DNA of 64,000 nucleotides from Hallella multisaccharivorax DSM 17128 (GCF_000218235.1 NZ_GL945017.1:3270155-3334154), one strand, 5' to 3'. Positions 1 to 13,016 are shown, numbered from the stretch's first letter. The notes: generated by a model from the sequence alone, not told the origin. Program-made: numbers and translations.

Positions 1-2
1 CT

Positions 3-590
3 TTAGACCATTATGCTGTAGAATGGAACCCCATCGGCTGCAACAATTGGGCGGCTGACTATCCTTATCAGCCAGAAGTAGCCTTTCGCATCGCGCATAA
101 TGGCAGGCGCATCTTTCTGGAATACAGGGTAAGGGAAGAGACCGTAAGGGCCATGGCCGCCCGCAATAACGGCCGCCCATGGGAAGACTCCTGCTGCGAG
201 TTCTTCTTCCAACCCAAGACTGACGGCGCTTATTATAATATGGAATGCAACTGCCGTGGAGCCCTTCTGGCAGCATGTGGCAGAGGCCGTGAGGCACGCG
301 TACAAGCACCTATTGACATCGTGAATGCCGTAGACCGCTGGTCTTCCCTGGGTGAAGGACAGCTGGAGGAACAGTCGGCACCGGAAGTCTGGACCCTGAC
401 ACTGGTGATTCCCACAGCGCTTTTCTTCCAAGACAAAGGTCTTTCGCTGAACCATCTTCAGGCGAAAGGCAACTTCTATAAATGCGGAGACAAGTTGCCG
501 AAACCGCATTTTCTCTCCTGGAATGCCATTCATACAAAGGCCCCCGACTTTCATCAGCCGGAGGCCTTTGGGACGTTATCGTTTGAATAA
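3..590 (+). CDS. Carbohydrate-binding family 9-like protein, 5' truncated by window edge
   Basis: The reading frame is open from the first bases of the window to a stop at 588-590, so the start lies outside. The visible 195 residues read like the family-9-like carbohydrate-binding domain that Bacteroidetes carry in PULs: an early WNPIGCNNW segment, then YPYQPEVAFRIAHNGRRIFL, then RPWEDSCCEFFFQP and YYNMECNC. The ATG at 153 lies inside this domain, so it is not the start. The gene converges on the GH109 gene, with 15 bp between the two stops. A GC-rich inverted repeat (AAAGGCC...GGCCTTT, about 537-570) inside its last codons could end transcription coming from the minus strand. Its role is probably glycan binding in the periplasm or at the cell surface. 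Family assignment rests on recalled motifs. Confidence 0.75.
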   Translation, partial: LDHYAVEWNPIGCNNWAADYPYQPEVAFRIAHNGRRIFLEYRVREETVRAMAARNNGRPWEDSCCEFFFQPKTDGAYYNMECNCRGALLAACGRGREARVQAPIDIVNAVDRWSSLGEGQLEEQSAPEVWTLTLVIPTALFFQDKGLSLNHLQAKGNFYKCGDKLPKPHFLSWNAIHTKAPDFHQPEAFGTLSFE

Positions 591-605
591 TCGTCGGTAA
601 GGGCA

Positions 606-2177
606 TCAGAGACTCATCTGATTGCTCTTGCCGTTTGTTGTCTTGGTGCCATGTTTCTTCCAGTATTTGGCACCCTTGGCTTTCAGCTTAGCCGTGAATT
701 CCTCACTGGCCTTGTCCACTGCAGCCTCTTCCTCTGGTGAGGCAAAAGCATGGTGAAAGCCTTTCTGGACATTCCACGCACCGCGTGTGAAGTCGGGTAC
801 CTGCACGGGAATGTTGCCGTTGTTCATCGAGATAGAACCTAACTCTGCGAGGCAGCACCATTCAGCCAGGTCGTAAACATCCATATCGAGGGGCAGACCA
901 TGCTGCAAGCAATATACGAGCCGGCTGTCCATGATAAAGTCCATGCCACCGTGGCCGCCCACCTTCTTAGCCATGGCCTCATATTTGTCAACTATCGGCG
1001 AGCGGTATTTTGCGACAAGAGCGTTGAAGTCTATCTGATTCATATAATCGTGACCACTCATTTTCTGAGACGGCTGCACGCCACAAGCCTGCATCTGTGC
1101 GCTGGACAGGGCATAGCCCTCCATGGGATACTTATTGGCAAAGCCCTTTGTTCCCACTATCTGGTACATACGGTTGTAGGGCTCCGGCGTCATGGTGTTG
1201 TGCTGTACCTCTATGACTTTCCCATCTTCTGTACTGATAAGCGTAACGGTGTGGTCGCCATTGGCGAACTCATCACACTTCTTACCCGACATTTTTTCTA
1301 CCCAAGCCTTGCCATTGATGCTCTTAGTGTCCATGGCAACAAGCGTCTTCATACGGTCGCCACGATGGATATCTAAGGCCTGAGCGATGGGGCCGAGGCC
1401 GTGAGTGGCGTAGATATCGCCGCGGAACTTCTGATTATAGTCGAGTCTCCAACCCAGTTTGTCGTTAGCATCTTTCTTCCAATACTGATCCCAGTAAGGT
1501 GAAAGATCGTGGCGATAAGCCCCCTGCACATACTCAACGTCACCGAAGACGCCGTGCTGTGCCATATTGAGCGTGTTGAGCTCAAAGAAGTCGTAGCAGC
1601 AGTTCTCCAGCATCATCACATGCAAACGTGTCTTCTCACTGAGATTGATGAGCTGCCAAATCTCATCGAGGCTCATGGCCGAAGGCACCTCGATAGCGAC
1701 ATTCTTGCCATGCTCCAAAGCATATTTGGCCACGGGGAAATGATGCAGCCAATCAGTAGCTATGTACACCAGATCAATGTCCTTGCGCTCGCACAACTGC
1801 TTGTATCCATCCTCACCATAATAGATGTCAGCCGGTGGAAGGCTGGCTTTCTCAAGGATTTCGTTGCATCGTTCAGCCCTGTCTCTCTCATGGTCGCACA
1901 GGGCCATAATCTGCGTGCCGTTGATGTAGGTCCAGCGTTCCACCGCGCCGGGACCACGCATGCCAAGGCCCACGAAGCCCACACGCACTACACTCATCTT
2001 CGGTGTAGTGAGATTAAGGACATTCTGCTGGCCGGCAGGGCGTACAGGCACCTCAGTAATTGCCTGTCCTTTCTCCACATGGTAAGGCCAGTTGAACTGG
2101 GCAAAGCTGACAGCAGGAAACAGCAATGTCAACATCGTCAGCATAAAAGAGAAGACTGTCTTTCTTGTTAATCGCAT
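606..2177 (-). CDS. GH109 alpha-N-acetylgalactosaminidase (Gfo/Idh/MocA fold, NAD-dependent)
   Basis: This 523-residue protein has a signal peptide (first about 26 residues, ending VSFAQ) and is probably periplasmic or surface-exposed. The NAD-binding Rossmann start VGFVGLGMRGPGAVERW is followed by segments typical of family GH109: DLVYIATDWLHHFPVAKYAL, NVAIEVPSAMSLDEIW, GDIYATHGLGPIAQALDIHR and MYQIVGTKGFANKYP. The family removes terminal alpha-GalNAc, as on blood group A antigen and mucin cores, through an NAD+ oxidation-elimination mechanism. It is the last gene of the operon running from the MFS transporter, 77 bp after GH84. Length fits the secreted Bacteroidetes GH109 proteins. An ordinary secreted Gfo/Idh/MocA oxidoreductase is the alternative, but the motif match and the glycosidase neighbours argue for GH109. 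Confidence 0.87.
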   Translation of the reverse strand: MRLTRKTVFSFMLTMLTLLFPAVSFAQFNWPYHVEKGQAITEVPVRPAGQQNVLNLTTPKMSVVRVGFVGLGMRGPGAVERWTYINGTQIMALCDHERDRAERCNEILEKASLPPADIYYGEDGYKQLCERKDIDLVYIATDWLHHFPVAKYALEHGKNVAIEVPSAMSLDEIWQLINLSEKTRLHVMMLENCCYDFFELNTLNMAQHGVFGDVEYVQGAYRHDLSPYWDQYWKKDANDKLGWRLDYNQKFRGDIYATHGLGPIAQALDIHRGDRMKTLVAMDTKSINGKAWVEKMSGKKCDEFANGDHTVTLISTEDGKVIEVQHNTMTPEPYNRMYQIVGTKGFANKYPMEGYALSSAQMQACGVQPSQKMSGHDYMNQIDFNALVAKYRSPIVDKYEAMAKKVGGHGGMDFIMDSRLVYCLQHGLPLDMDVYDLAEWCCLAELGSISMNNGNIPVQVPDFTRGAWNVQKGFHHAFASPEEEAAVDKASEEFTAKLKAKGAKYWKKHGTKTTNGKSNQMSL

Positions 2178-2254
2178 AATCGTATGATTGTTAATAATAG
2201 GTAATGACTTTGCAATAATAACTAAATAATAGATCTGAGCAACTTCAAAAACAA

Positions 2255-4144
2255 TTACTTCACACTCTGAGCAAGCTTTTTCAGCATCGGCAGCAACACT
2301 CTTTGCGCGGGTGCCGCCTGTCGCTGCCCTATCTTGATGTCATTGCCCATGCCATTGAGAACCTCCACATTGTACCTCTCATTCTTATCCATTTCTGCAA
2401 CGGTCTCTACCGCACGGCTGACTTCTTCCGGTGTGCGGCTGTCCTTGGTGAGCAGCACCACAGCGCAGTCTGCCATGTCACTGACCTTCGTGAGCCATGG
2501 CTGGATGTCGGCATAGAACAGTCGCGTGCCCTCGTCCTTGCTGTCGGCCATGGTCTTGAGCTTCCCACACGCAGCCTGCAAGCGCCGCATCTGGTCCAGC
2601 GTAGGCCATGGAGAGTCGTAGTCATAATGCCGCAGATAGGGCATCACTGTCGTAAAAGCTCCCGCAAATTCCTTGCCCACCACCGCAGGCACAGCAGCCT
2701 TAAAGCTCCGCGTGTTGTCAAAAGCCGCATTGTTCCACGCATAGTCACCAATACTGAACAGCGCTATCTTGCTGGCGGCTCCCTGCTGCATGGGATTACT
2801 GATAAGGGTCTTTACCGCCAGGCTGTCAGTAAGTCGGGCCTCGTTGTCGATGTGCGCTTCATCGTGGAAATTGGTATACGTGTCGCTCACAAAGATCTTG
2901 TCCATGTCGTTATCGTTGCAGGGATAGTTCCACCACCAGCCGACTTCACGTCCGAGCCAGGAACTCACGAGGGCGGGATCCTCATTGTTGGGCACCGTCC
3001 ATACAGCTCTTCCGGTGATATAGATGACCGTTTTCTTCGGCGTAGAACTCAGCGACCGGAAGAAGCGCGCAGCCTTTTCCTTGCTCACCCATGAATAGGC
3101 ATAGAGCTGCGGCACGTAGTTGAGGGGTTTCACAGTGTCAGCCGGCGCTACTCCTTTACGGTTCCACAGCCGGTCCACACGCGTCTGCAAGGCAGTGAGA
3201 CGACGCGCGCCGAGATTCAAACTGGCTGTATCATCAGGCACACCGCAATCATCGACAAAGACGCCGAACTGACGCATGCCGAGCTTGTACATCGAAGAGA
3301 ATTTAGCCATAATCTTATCGAGCACTCTGTCGCTCTTCGCATCGAAGAAGTTGGTTCCAGGATGGATGGCCCAGATGAAATTGACCTTGTTGGCTGTTGC
3401 TGTCTTCGCCATGCGACGCATCATGTCTTGGGTCATCATGCCGATTTTCTTTTGTTCGGGCGTGATGGTCAAGGGGTAAGGCTGTTCCCAATACTGCGAA
3501 TGATAGGGATCCGACTTGGCGCCATACATATAGGAGTTCATCTTGTATCGTGCCATGAAACGGAAGAGATCCTCCGTCACTTCCTCCGTATAAGGCACGC
3601 CATAGTAACCCTCGATGACACCACGGTTCTTCACGTCGGCATAGTCGTAGAGCGTCACACACGACAGCGAGCCACGCTGCTGGTCAAGCATCTGCTCCAG
3701 CGAGGCCAGTCCACAAAAGGTGGCATCGGTGTTCTCACCAAGAATCACCACCGAAGCCGCCTTGCCGCTACCTGAGACTGAGAGGATGTGGCGGTCGTAC
3801 TTGGGCAAAGCGAACACCGCTCGATTAAGTCGCAACTGGCTCACCGCCTTGTCGGCAGCGCCTTTGTCGCCGTTGACACCGAGAATCAGATTCGTCGTTG
3901 TCTTAGAAGGTGAAGAGGCGAAACGGCAGGTCAGACCGTGCTCCTTGAGCACCTGTGCGGCCCGTTGACGCGTAGCCTCATCGATGGGTTCGCCGCAGAC
4001 CACGGTGACAGTCTTCGTCAGCGTAGCCGTCCCCTCCTGCGCTATCTGCTCATGAGGCACCGGATAAATGGTGAAAGTTGTTGCGGCGCTGAGTGACAAG
4101 CCGGATGTCAACAACAGGGCGACTAACATGTGTCTTAGTCTCAT
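2255..4144 (-). CDS. GH84 beta-N-acetylglucosaminidase (O-GlcNAcase/hyaluronidase family)
   Basis: This 629-residue protein starts with a signal peptide ending LSLSAA. Residues of about 25-150 form the usual GH84 N-terminal alpha/beta domain (FTIYPVPHEQI...), followed by the catalytic barrel starting near VIEGYYGVPYTEE. The paired catalytic aspartates appear in FGVFVDDCG at about residue 298, and YVPQLYAYSW and WWNYPCND segments follow in the barrel. The family cleaves terminal beta-GlcNAc by substrate-assisted catalysis. Length is somewhat shorter than the well-known BtGH84, consistent with loss of a C-terminal module. It lies 34 bp downstream of the HexNAc kinase-like gene and upstream of GH109, so the operon couples HexNAc release to HexNAc phosphorylation. 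Confidence 0.9.
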   Translation of the reverse strand: MRLRHMLVALLLTSGLSLSAATTFTIYPVPHEQIAQEGTATLTKTVTVVCGEPIDEATRQRAAQVLKEHGLTCRFASSPSKTTTNLILGVNGDKGAADKAVSQLRLNRAVFALPKYDRHILSVSGSGKAASVVILGENTDATFCGLASLEQMLDQQRGSLSCVTLYDYADVKNRGVIEGYYGVPYTEEVTEDLFRFMARYKMNSYMYGAKSDPYHSQYWEQPYPLTITPEQKKIGMMTQDMMRRMAKTATANKVNFIWAIHPGTNFFDAKSDRVLDKIMAKFSSMYKLGMRQFGVFVDDCGVPDDTASLNLGARRLTALQTRVDRLWNRKGVAPADTVKPLNYVPQLYAYSWVSKEKAARFFRSLSSTPKKTVIYITGRAVWTVPNNEDPALVSSWLGREVGWWWNYPCNDNDMDKIFVSDTYTNFHDEAHIDNEARLTDSLAVKTLISNPMQQGAASKIALFSIGDYAWNNAAFDNTRSFKAAVPAVVGKEFAGAFTTVMPYLRHYDYDSPWPTLDQMRRLQAACGKLKTMADSKDEGTRLFYADIQPWLTKVSDMADCAVVLLTKDSRTPEEVSRAVETVAEMDKNERYNVEVLNGMGNDIKIGQRQAAPAQRVLLPMLKKLAQSVK

Positions 4145-4178
4145 GCTTTATATTCTTCTGTTAGATTTTTCTTGTTCA

Positions 4179-5279
4179 TTACTTCTTCAGGCAATCGGTG
4201 GTGAAGCCATTCATCATCGCGTCGTGCTCCCTGACACATTGATAGAGCCGCATCTGGTTGCGGGCTCTGTCAAGATTGTGTTGTGGATAATTGCATTTCC
4301 AGTAGTGGTCGCCGCTGAGATAGTCCCAAAGGAACCGCACACTCTGCATGAAGGGGAAGAGTGCTACGGCATAGGGCAGATTCTCTATTTCGACTGGCGT
4401 AAGGAAGCAGGCGCCTTCGAGATAGCCACGCGTGAACGCTTTGTAAATCTCTTCATTGAACGCCACATGGCTCATGTCGGGATCGTCCTCGGCCGTGGTG
4501 TTGGCAGCTGACCGCAGGAAGTCGCCATAATCGGAGAAGACAAACGAGGGCATGACGGTGTCGAGGTCGATAACGCAAAGCACACGGCCTTGCTCGTCAA
4601 ACATCATATTGTTGACCTTCGTGTCACAATGGCAGACGCGCTTGGGCAGAACACCCTCGCGATACATGCGCTCGGCCTTGCACATTTCCTCGGCATCCTT
4701 GTCGATGAGTGCAAGCAACTGCTGCACGCCAGCTTCGTTCAGGCGGCCGGCAGGGTCTTCAGCCATGACCGCACGGAGTTGTTGCATACGGAACTCCATG
4801 TTGTGGAAATTGGGAATCACCTCGCCCAAGGTCCCAGGAATGTCCACAAGCATATCCTCAAAGTGGCCGAAAGCCTGACCGGCATAATAAGAATACTCCG
4901 GCGTGACGGCTTCAAAGGTCTTGGCGTTGGCTATGAAGACCATCAGTCTCCAGACTGTCCCGTCGGGCTCGCGGTGATAGAGCTTGCCGTCGGCCGCAGG
5001 CATAAAGTGCAGCACCTTGCGGTCGATGTCGGTCTCGTGGGCGGCTTCAAGTTTCCGGCGGATATGACGTGTCACTGCGGCAATGTTATCCATGAGCATG
5101 TCCACGTCGGTGAAGACATTCGTATTGATGCGCTGTAAGACGTAGTCCGGCTTGTCGGCCTCGGCTGTCGTCACCTTAAAAGTGTCGTTGATCAAGCCAT
5201 TACCTAATGGGCGGATATCGGCCACAGTACCCTCCATGGCAAACCGTGCGACGATATGTGAAAGTGTTTGCTGATCCAT
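4179..5279 (-). CDS. N-acetylhexosamine 1-kinase-like phosphotransferase (APH fold)
   Basis: This 366-residue cytosolic protein has no signal peptide. Its beginning (IRPLGNGLINDTFKV, then YVLQRINTNVF) and its catalytic stretch VCHCDTKVNNMMFD followed by VIDLDTVMP match the layout of bifidobacterial NahK, an anomeric kinase for GlcNAc and GalNAc. The catalytic base would be Asp219 in HCDTKVNN, with the metal-binding Asp in IDLDTV. Near the C-terminus FLWDYLSGDHYWK and YPQHNLDRARNQ also follow the NahK pattern. It sits between a sugar permease and two hexosaminidases, so phosphorylation of imported GlcNAc or GalNAc is the natural role. The exact sugar specificity cannot be read from the sequence, and other small-molecule kinases share this fold. 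Confidence 0.8.
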   Translation of the reverse strand: MDQQTLSHIVARFAMEGTVADIRPLGNGLINDTFKVTTAEADKPDYVLQRINTNVFTDVDMLMDNIAAVTRHIRRKLEAAHETDIDRKVLHFMPAADGKLYHREPDGTVWRLMVFIANAKTFEAVTPEYSYYAGQAFGHFEDMLVDIPGTLGEVIPNFHNMEFRMQQLRAVMAEDPAGRLNEAGVQQLLALIDKDAEEMCKAERMYREGVLPKRVCHCDTKVNNMMFDEQGRVLCVIDLDTVMPSFVFSDYGDFLRSAANTTAEDDPDMSHVAFNEEIYKAFTRGYLEGACFLTPVEIENLPYAVALFPFMQSVRFLWDYLSGDHYWKCNYPQHNLDRARNQMRLYQCVREHDAMMNGFTTDCLKK

Positions 5280-5355
5280 GATAGTTCGTGATATGAAGTG
5301 CCGTAGACATCGGTACCTCGTGATGGTTACTATATATAATAATGTGTATTCCTAT

Positions 5356-6570
5356 TTATTTGGTGCGGATCTTGTATCCTGCGAATCCATAGTAGAGAAT
5401 GAAAAGGAAGCAAGGCACGCACACCCAATAAGAGGCCTGATAAGAGAAGGCGTCCTGTACGAGGCCCTGCACCCAAGGCATGACGGCGCCACCGGCCATG
5501 GCCATGGTGAGCAGGGAAGAGCCCGACTTGGTGAACTTGCCCAGGTCGGCCATGGCAAGGGGCCAGAGGGCAGGCCACATCAGCGAGCAGCCCAGGGCCA
5601 TGAAGAAGATGCAATAGACCGACACCGTCGGGTCGGGCACCAAGGCCACGGCCACGCTACCAACGACAGCGATGATGGCACAGATGCGCATGGCGGCTGC
5701 CTGAGACAGGTACTTGGGAATGAAAAGGATGCCACAGATGTAACCCACAATCATGCCGATGGAAGGAATGAAACCATAATTGTCACCCTTAAGGCCCAGA
5801 CTCTGGGCATAGCCCGTAGCTGTGGCAAGGGAGATGGTCTCCACACCGACATAGAGAAACAGTGCCAGGCAACCCAGCAACAGGTGCGGGAACTGCAGGA
5901 TGCTCGTCTTGCCGTCGGCATACGAGGCTGTTGTCGTGCCCGCCTCGGACGCTTCGCCGTCCTCTCCGGCAGCCTTCACCTCTGGCAGTGGAGCCATAAG
6001 CGCGATAATTCCCAACACGACAAAGATGGCGATGATGATGGCAAACGGCAGATAAAGGTCGCCTAAGTGAGTGTCACCGATACCCTTACCGATGACCAGC
6101 GTGATGAAGAGGGTGGTCACCGGCCACGCCAACTTGTTGCAGATACCCATGCAGGAGATGCGGCGGGCTGCGGAATCCAATGGGCCGAGAATGGTAACAT
6201 AAGGATTGACCGAGGCCTGAAGCACGGCATTGGCGGCACCGCTGACAAAGCTGGCTATCAGAAACCAGACCAGGGACTGCTGGCGGGCAGCGACGATGAA
6301 CAACCCGAAGGCAATGGCAAAGATGAGAAATGACAAGGCCATCGTGCGCTTATAGCCGATTTGGCGGATGCACCACGTGGCGGGAATGCCAAAGAGAAGA
6401 AAAGGAATGAACGTGGCAGCAAGCAGCAGACTCGATGCCGCACCGGAGATGTTCATCGCATTCTTCAACACAGGCATCAGATAAGAGTTGATGCCTAAGG
6501 CAAAACCGATGGAAAAGAAAAATAGCCCGATAATGGCAAGGGGCAGCAGATAACTGTGCTTTTGATTCAT
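5356..6570 (-). CDS. Sugar MFS permease (FHS family, glucose/galactose/HexNAc type)
   Basis: This 404-residue inner-membrane protein has about 12 hydrophobic segments. It opens with a short cytoplasmic tail (MNQKHSYLLPLAIIGLFFFS), and FALGINSYLMPVLKNAMN is typical of the fucose/glucose:H+ symporter branch of MFS. The frame extends upstream to a TTG, but the ATG at 6570 is preferred: it gives a normal N-terminus, and the promoter ends only 32 bp upstream. It is the first gene of the operon with the HexNAc kinase, GH84 and GH109, so it probably imports GlcNAc, GalNAc or galactose from the periplasm. The loop near the middle (LPEVKAAGEDGEASEAG) is the central cytoplasmic loop. Substrate is inferred from context only. 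Confidence 0.85.
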   Translation of the reverse strand: MNQKHSYLLPLAIIGLFFFSIGFALGINSYLMPVLKNAMNISGAASSLLLAATFIPFLLFGIPATWCIRQIGYKRTMALSFLIFAIAFGLFIVAARQQSLVWFLIASFVSGAANAVLQASVNPYVTILGPLDSAARRISCMGICNKLAWPVTTLFITLVIGKGIGDTHLGDLYLPFAIIIAIFVVLGIIALMAPLPEVKAAGEDGEASEAGTTTASYADGKTSILQFPHLLLGCLALFLYVGVETISLATATGYAQSLGLKGDNYGFIPSIGMIVGYICGILFIPKYLSQAAAMRICAIIAVVGSVAVALVPDPTVSVYCIFFMALGCSLMWPALWPLAMADLGKFTKSGSSLLTMAMAGGAVMPWVQGLVQDAFSYQASYWVCVPCFLFILYYGFAGYKIRTK

Positions 6571-6602
6571 ATTAGGTATAAACAATATAGTTATTGGTTG
6601 TG

Positions 6603-6632
6603 CAAAGGTAATATTATTTTTTTAGTTAACAA
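6603..6632 (-). promoter_or_regulatory. Bacteroidetes promoter for the MFS-kinase-GH84-GH109 operon
   Basis: On the minus strand TTG (6632-6630), 19 bp, then TACCTTTG (6610-6603) match the Bacteroidetes -33/-7 consensus with ideal spacing. The MFS ATG lies about 32 bp downstream. A 22-bp repeat array begins 30 bp upstream. Confidence 0.65.
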
Positions 6633-6662
6633 GCGTTCATAAAAATATTATTGTTTTTTTAA

Positions 6663-6772
6663 GCATCGCCTTTACAGTGTAATCGCATCGCCTTTACGGC
6701 GTAATCGCAATGCCTTTACGGCGTAATCGCATCGCCTTTACACTGTAATCGCAATGCCTTTACAGTGTAGAC
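6663..6772 (+). repeat. Array 1: five contiguous 22-bp units
   Basis: Five units of exactly 22 bp start at 6663, 6685, 6707, 6729 and 6751 with no spacers. Each begins GCATCGCC or GCAATGCC, carries an 11-bp dyad (TTACAGTGTAA, TTACGGCGTAA or TTACACTGTAA) and ends TC. The last unit differs, ending GTAGAC. The array lies between two divergent glycan operons. The same unit recurs at 35625, 42370 and 61902. Confidence 0.95.
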
Positions 6773-6885
6773 GCAAAACTCTGCCATAAAGGCATCAATC
6801 TTGAAACTTTCATAACACATTAATAAATAGACGCGCACGTTCATAAAATTATGAGGAATATTTTCCGTAGTTAAAATATATTTGT

Positions 6886-6893
6886 AACTTTGT
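6886..6893 (+). promoter_or_regulatory. Promoter -7 element for the GH2 gene
   Basis: TAACTTTG matches the Bacteroidetes -7 consensus TAnnTTTG and lies 26 bp before the GH2 ATG, giving a very short leader. No good TTTG is seen at the -33 spacing (the site reads TTTTCCG), so the promoter may need an activator. Confidence 0.55.
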
Positions 6894-6895
6894 AG

Positions 6896-10933
<4,038 letters not shown>

Positions 10934-10944
10934 TAGTGACAAAG

Positions 10945-11026
10945 TCTATCATAGTCTATATTGTCCATAATAATCTTAGTAGTCTATAGTAATCTATAAA
11001 ATCTATAATAGTCTATAAAGTCTATT
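10945..11026 (+). repeat. Helically phased TCTATA repeat array before the sulfatase gene
   Basis: Nine copies of TCTATA or close variants start at 10945, 10955, 10964, 10974, 10983, 10993, 11002, 11012 and 11021. The spacing alternates 10, 9, 10, 9 bp without exception, giving a 19-bp period or about 9.5 bp per copy. The array fills most of the 129-bp gap between the GH2 stop and the sulfatase start. No TAnnTTTG promoter was seen in the gap. Confidence 0.85.
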
Positions 11027-11062
11027 TTCTTCATCTCCCAAAGAATAATAATTTATAACATA

Positions 11063-12607
11063 ATGCAAAAACTATATTTACCTCTTACAGGCTTGCTCAC
11101 TTGCGGCTATGCAGTAGTGAGCATGGGGCAAACGGCGAAGAAGCCAATGAATATCATCTACATCATGAGCGATGACCACAGTTATCAGACCATCAGCGCT
11201 TATGACAACCGCTTCGTGGAGACACCCAACATCGACTGGATCGCCAGCCACGGAGCGCGGTTCACCAATAGCTTTGTGGCCAACTCGCTCAGTGGGCCCT
11301 CCCGTGCCTGCATGCTCACGGGAAAGCACAGCCATAAAAATGGATTCACAGACAACACGAAGACCTTTGACGGCTCACAACAGACCTTTCCGAAACTCTT
11401 GCAGAAGGCCGGATACCAGACTGCGATGATCGGAAAATGGCATCTCACATCGCTGCCTACAGGCTTTGACTATTGGGACATCCTCATCGGACAGGGCGAC
11501 TACTACAACCCTGACTTCATCCGTAACGGCAAGCGGATCAGAAGACCGGGATATGTCACGAACATCGTTACCGATGTGGCTCTCGACTGGCTCAGCAATA
11601 AACGCGACAAGAGCAAGCCCTTCTGCCTGCTCCTCCACAACAAGGCGCCGCACCGTGTCTGGGCACCGGACACTTGCGACCTCGATCTATACAACGACCG
11701 GAAATATCCCATGCCCGATAACTTCTACGATAACTATGAGGGGCGTCTGGCGGCGCAAAAACAAAAGATGAACATCATCAAGGACATGAATCCCGTATAT
11801 GATCTGAAGATGTACGACCCTGATGTGCACACCAATGATAAAGAGTTGGAGACATGGGGATTCAACAATTACAATCGCATGTCACCCTCACAGCGTGCGC
11901 AATGGGACCGTCACTATAAGCCCATCATAGAGAAATTCAAGCGCGATTCCCTCAAGGGAAAGGCTCTTGCCGAATGGAAATATCAGCGGTATATGCACGA
12001 CTACTGCCGTGTCATCACTTCCATCGACCGCAATGTAGGACGTGTCATCCAGTACCTAAAAGACAACAACCTGCTCGACAACACCATGATTGTCTATACA
12101 TCTGACCAGGGGTTCTATATGGGTGAGCATGGATTCTTCGACAAGCGCTTCATGTACGAGGAAAGTTTTCGCACGCCGCTGCTCGTCTATATACCAGGAG
12201 GAAAGCACGGTGACATCACGCAGATGGTACAGAACATCGACTACGCCCCGACATTCCTGCAGCTTGCCAACATCAAAGTACCAAAAGACATTCAGGGTAT
12301 GTCGTTCTTGCCGCTCCTCGAAGGCAAGAAAGTGATGAACTGGCGTAAATCGCTCTACTATCATTATTATGAATACCCCGCCGAACACAGTGTATGCCGT
12401 CATTATGGCGTGCGCACAGGACGTTATTCGCTCATGCATTTCTACAACGACATCGACGAGTGGGAGCTCTTTGACCTGAAGAAAGACCCGGAAGAGATGC
12501 ACAATCTCTATGGTAAACCAGGAATGGAGAAGATTACCCAACAACTCAAAAGGGAGCTCCTTCGTCTGCAAACGCAGTACGATGACCCAATCAGATTTAA
12601 GAAGTAG
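11063..12607 (+). CDS. Secreted S1-family sulfatase, serine type (GlcNAc-6-sulfatase-like)
   Basis: This 514-residue protein has a signal peptide ending VSMGQ. The sulfatase start NIIYIMSDDHSYQT supplies metal-binding aspartates 37-38. The formylglycine motif S-x-P-S-R is seen as SGPSRACMLTGK, so Ser77 is the residue to be modified, which requires an anaerobic sulfatase-maturating radical-SAM enzyme not encoded here. GKWHLTS and the late TSDQGFYMGEHGFFDKRFMYEESFRTPL segment are classic S1 metal and sulfate-site blocks. The C-terminal YEYPAEHSVCRHYGVRTGRY stretch resembles subfamily S1_11, whose known members remove 6-O-sulfate from GlcNAc. That subfamily call is tentative. Removing sulfate from mucin GlcNAc would expose sugars to GH2 and GH84. 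It is probably cotranscribed with GH2. Confidence 0.88.
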   Translation: MQKLYLPLTGLLTCGYAVVSMGQTAKKPMNIIYIMSDDHSYQTISAYDNRFVETPNIDWIASHGARFTNSFVANSLSGPSRACMLTGKHSHKNGFTDNTKTFDGSQQTFPKLLQKAGYQTAMIGKWHLTSLPTGFDYWDILIGQGDYYNPDFIRNGKRIRRPGYVTNIVTDVALDWLSNKRDKSKPFCLLLHNKAPHRVWAPDTCDLDLYNDRKYPMPDNFYDNYEGRLAAQKQKMNIIKDMNPVYDLKMYDPDVHTNDKELETWGFNNYNRMSPSQRAQWDRHYKPIIEKFKRDSLKGKALAEWKYQRYMHDYCRVITSIDRNVGRVIQYLKDNNLLDNTMIVYTSDQGFYMGEHGFFDKRFMYEESFRTPLLVYIPGGKHGDITQMVQNIDYAPTFLQLANIKVPKDIQGMSFLPLLEGKKVMNWRKSLYYHYYEYPAEHSVCRHYGVRTGRYSLMHFYNDIDEWELFDLKKDPEEMHNLYGKPGMEKITQQLKRELLRLQTQYDDPIRFKK

Positions 12608-12625
12608 CCATCGATCTGGTACACA

Positions 12626-13015
12626 ATCGAGTGGGAGGTAAACACCAGTCATAGGTGCTTATCTCCTACTTTCGTGTTCACCGACATCTCACACCACCGT
12701 ACGTGCCGTTCGGCATACGGCAGTTCCCATCTTGGGTAGTCATTTGGTAGATTCATCAGATAAACAAGTATACCCTGCGCGCTTAAGATTCTGGTTGGAT
12801 ATAGCTCTACACAGTATAGGACTGCCCGCTATCTTCCTCTCTTGCGGAAGCATAGTTTCATGGTACTTGTAAGGCCAATAAGCGGGAAATAGAATTTATG
12901 TCCGTGCAAATTCTCTATAGCGGACTGTCTTCTGAAAAGATACTTCAAGATCAGAGTGCAACACATCAGGACAACCCGATACAAATATCTTTTCAGGACA
13001 TTGAATGCGCGTCCT
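12626..13015 (-). mobile_element. 3' remnant of a group II intron (domains V-VI, no intact RT)
   Basis: On the minus strand the segment around 12728-12690 reads AACTGCCGTATGCC, GAAC, then GGCACGTACGGTGG and TGTGAGA. This is the layout of a bacterial group II intron domain V hairpin and linker. A domain VI-like hairpin follows, and the sequence ends ...CCCACTCGAT at about 12626, a common intron 3' end. Upstream on the same strand is a 60-codon open stretch (about 13008-12829) rich in Arg and Lys with no start, possibly the end of an intron-encoded protein. Most of the element is missing. It fills the 409-bp gap between the convergent sulfatase and GH95 genes, and nothing else was recognised there. 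Confidence 0.7.
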
Positions 13016-13016
13016 A

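Noticed and set aside
153..590. 145-residue protein starting at 153
   Set aside because: The frame continues upstream to the window edge with family-typical sequence, so ATG 153 is internal and the gene is 5' truncated.
6663..6772. CRISPR array
   Set aside because: Units are contiguous 22-mers without spacers, and no cas gene is near any of the four arrays.
12829..13008. Intact transposase gene on the minus strand
   Set aside because: Only about 60 open codons without a start or DDE/Y motif; the adjoining domain V-like hairpin makes a group II intron remnant more likely.
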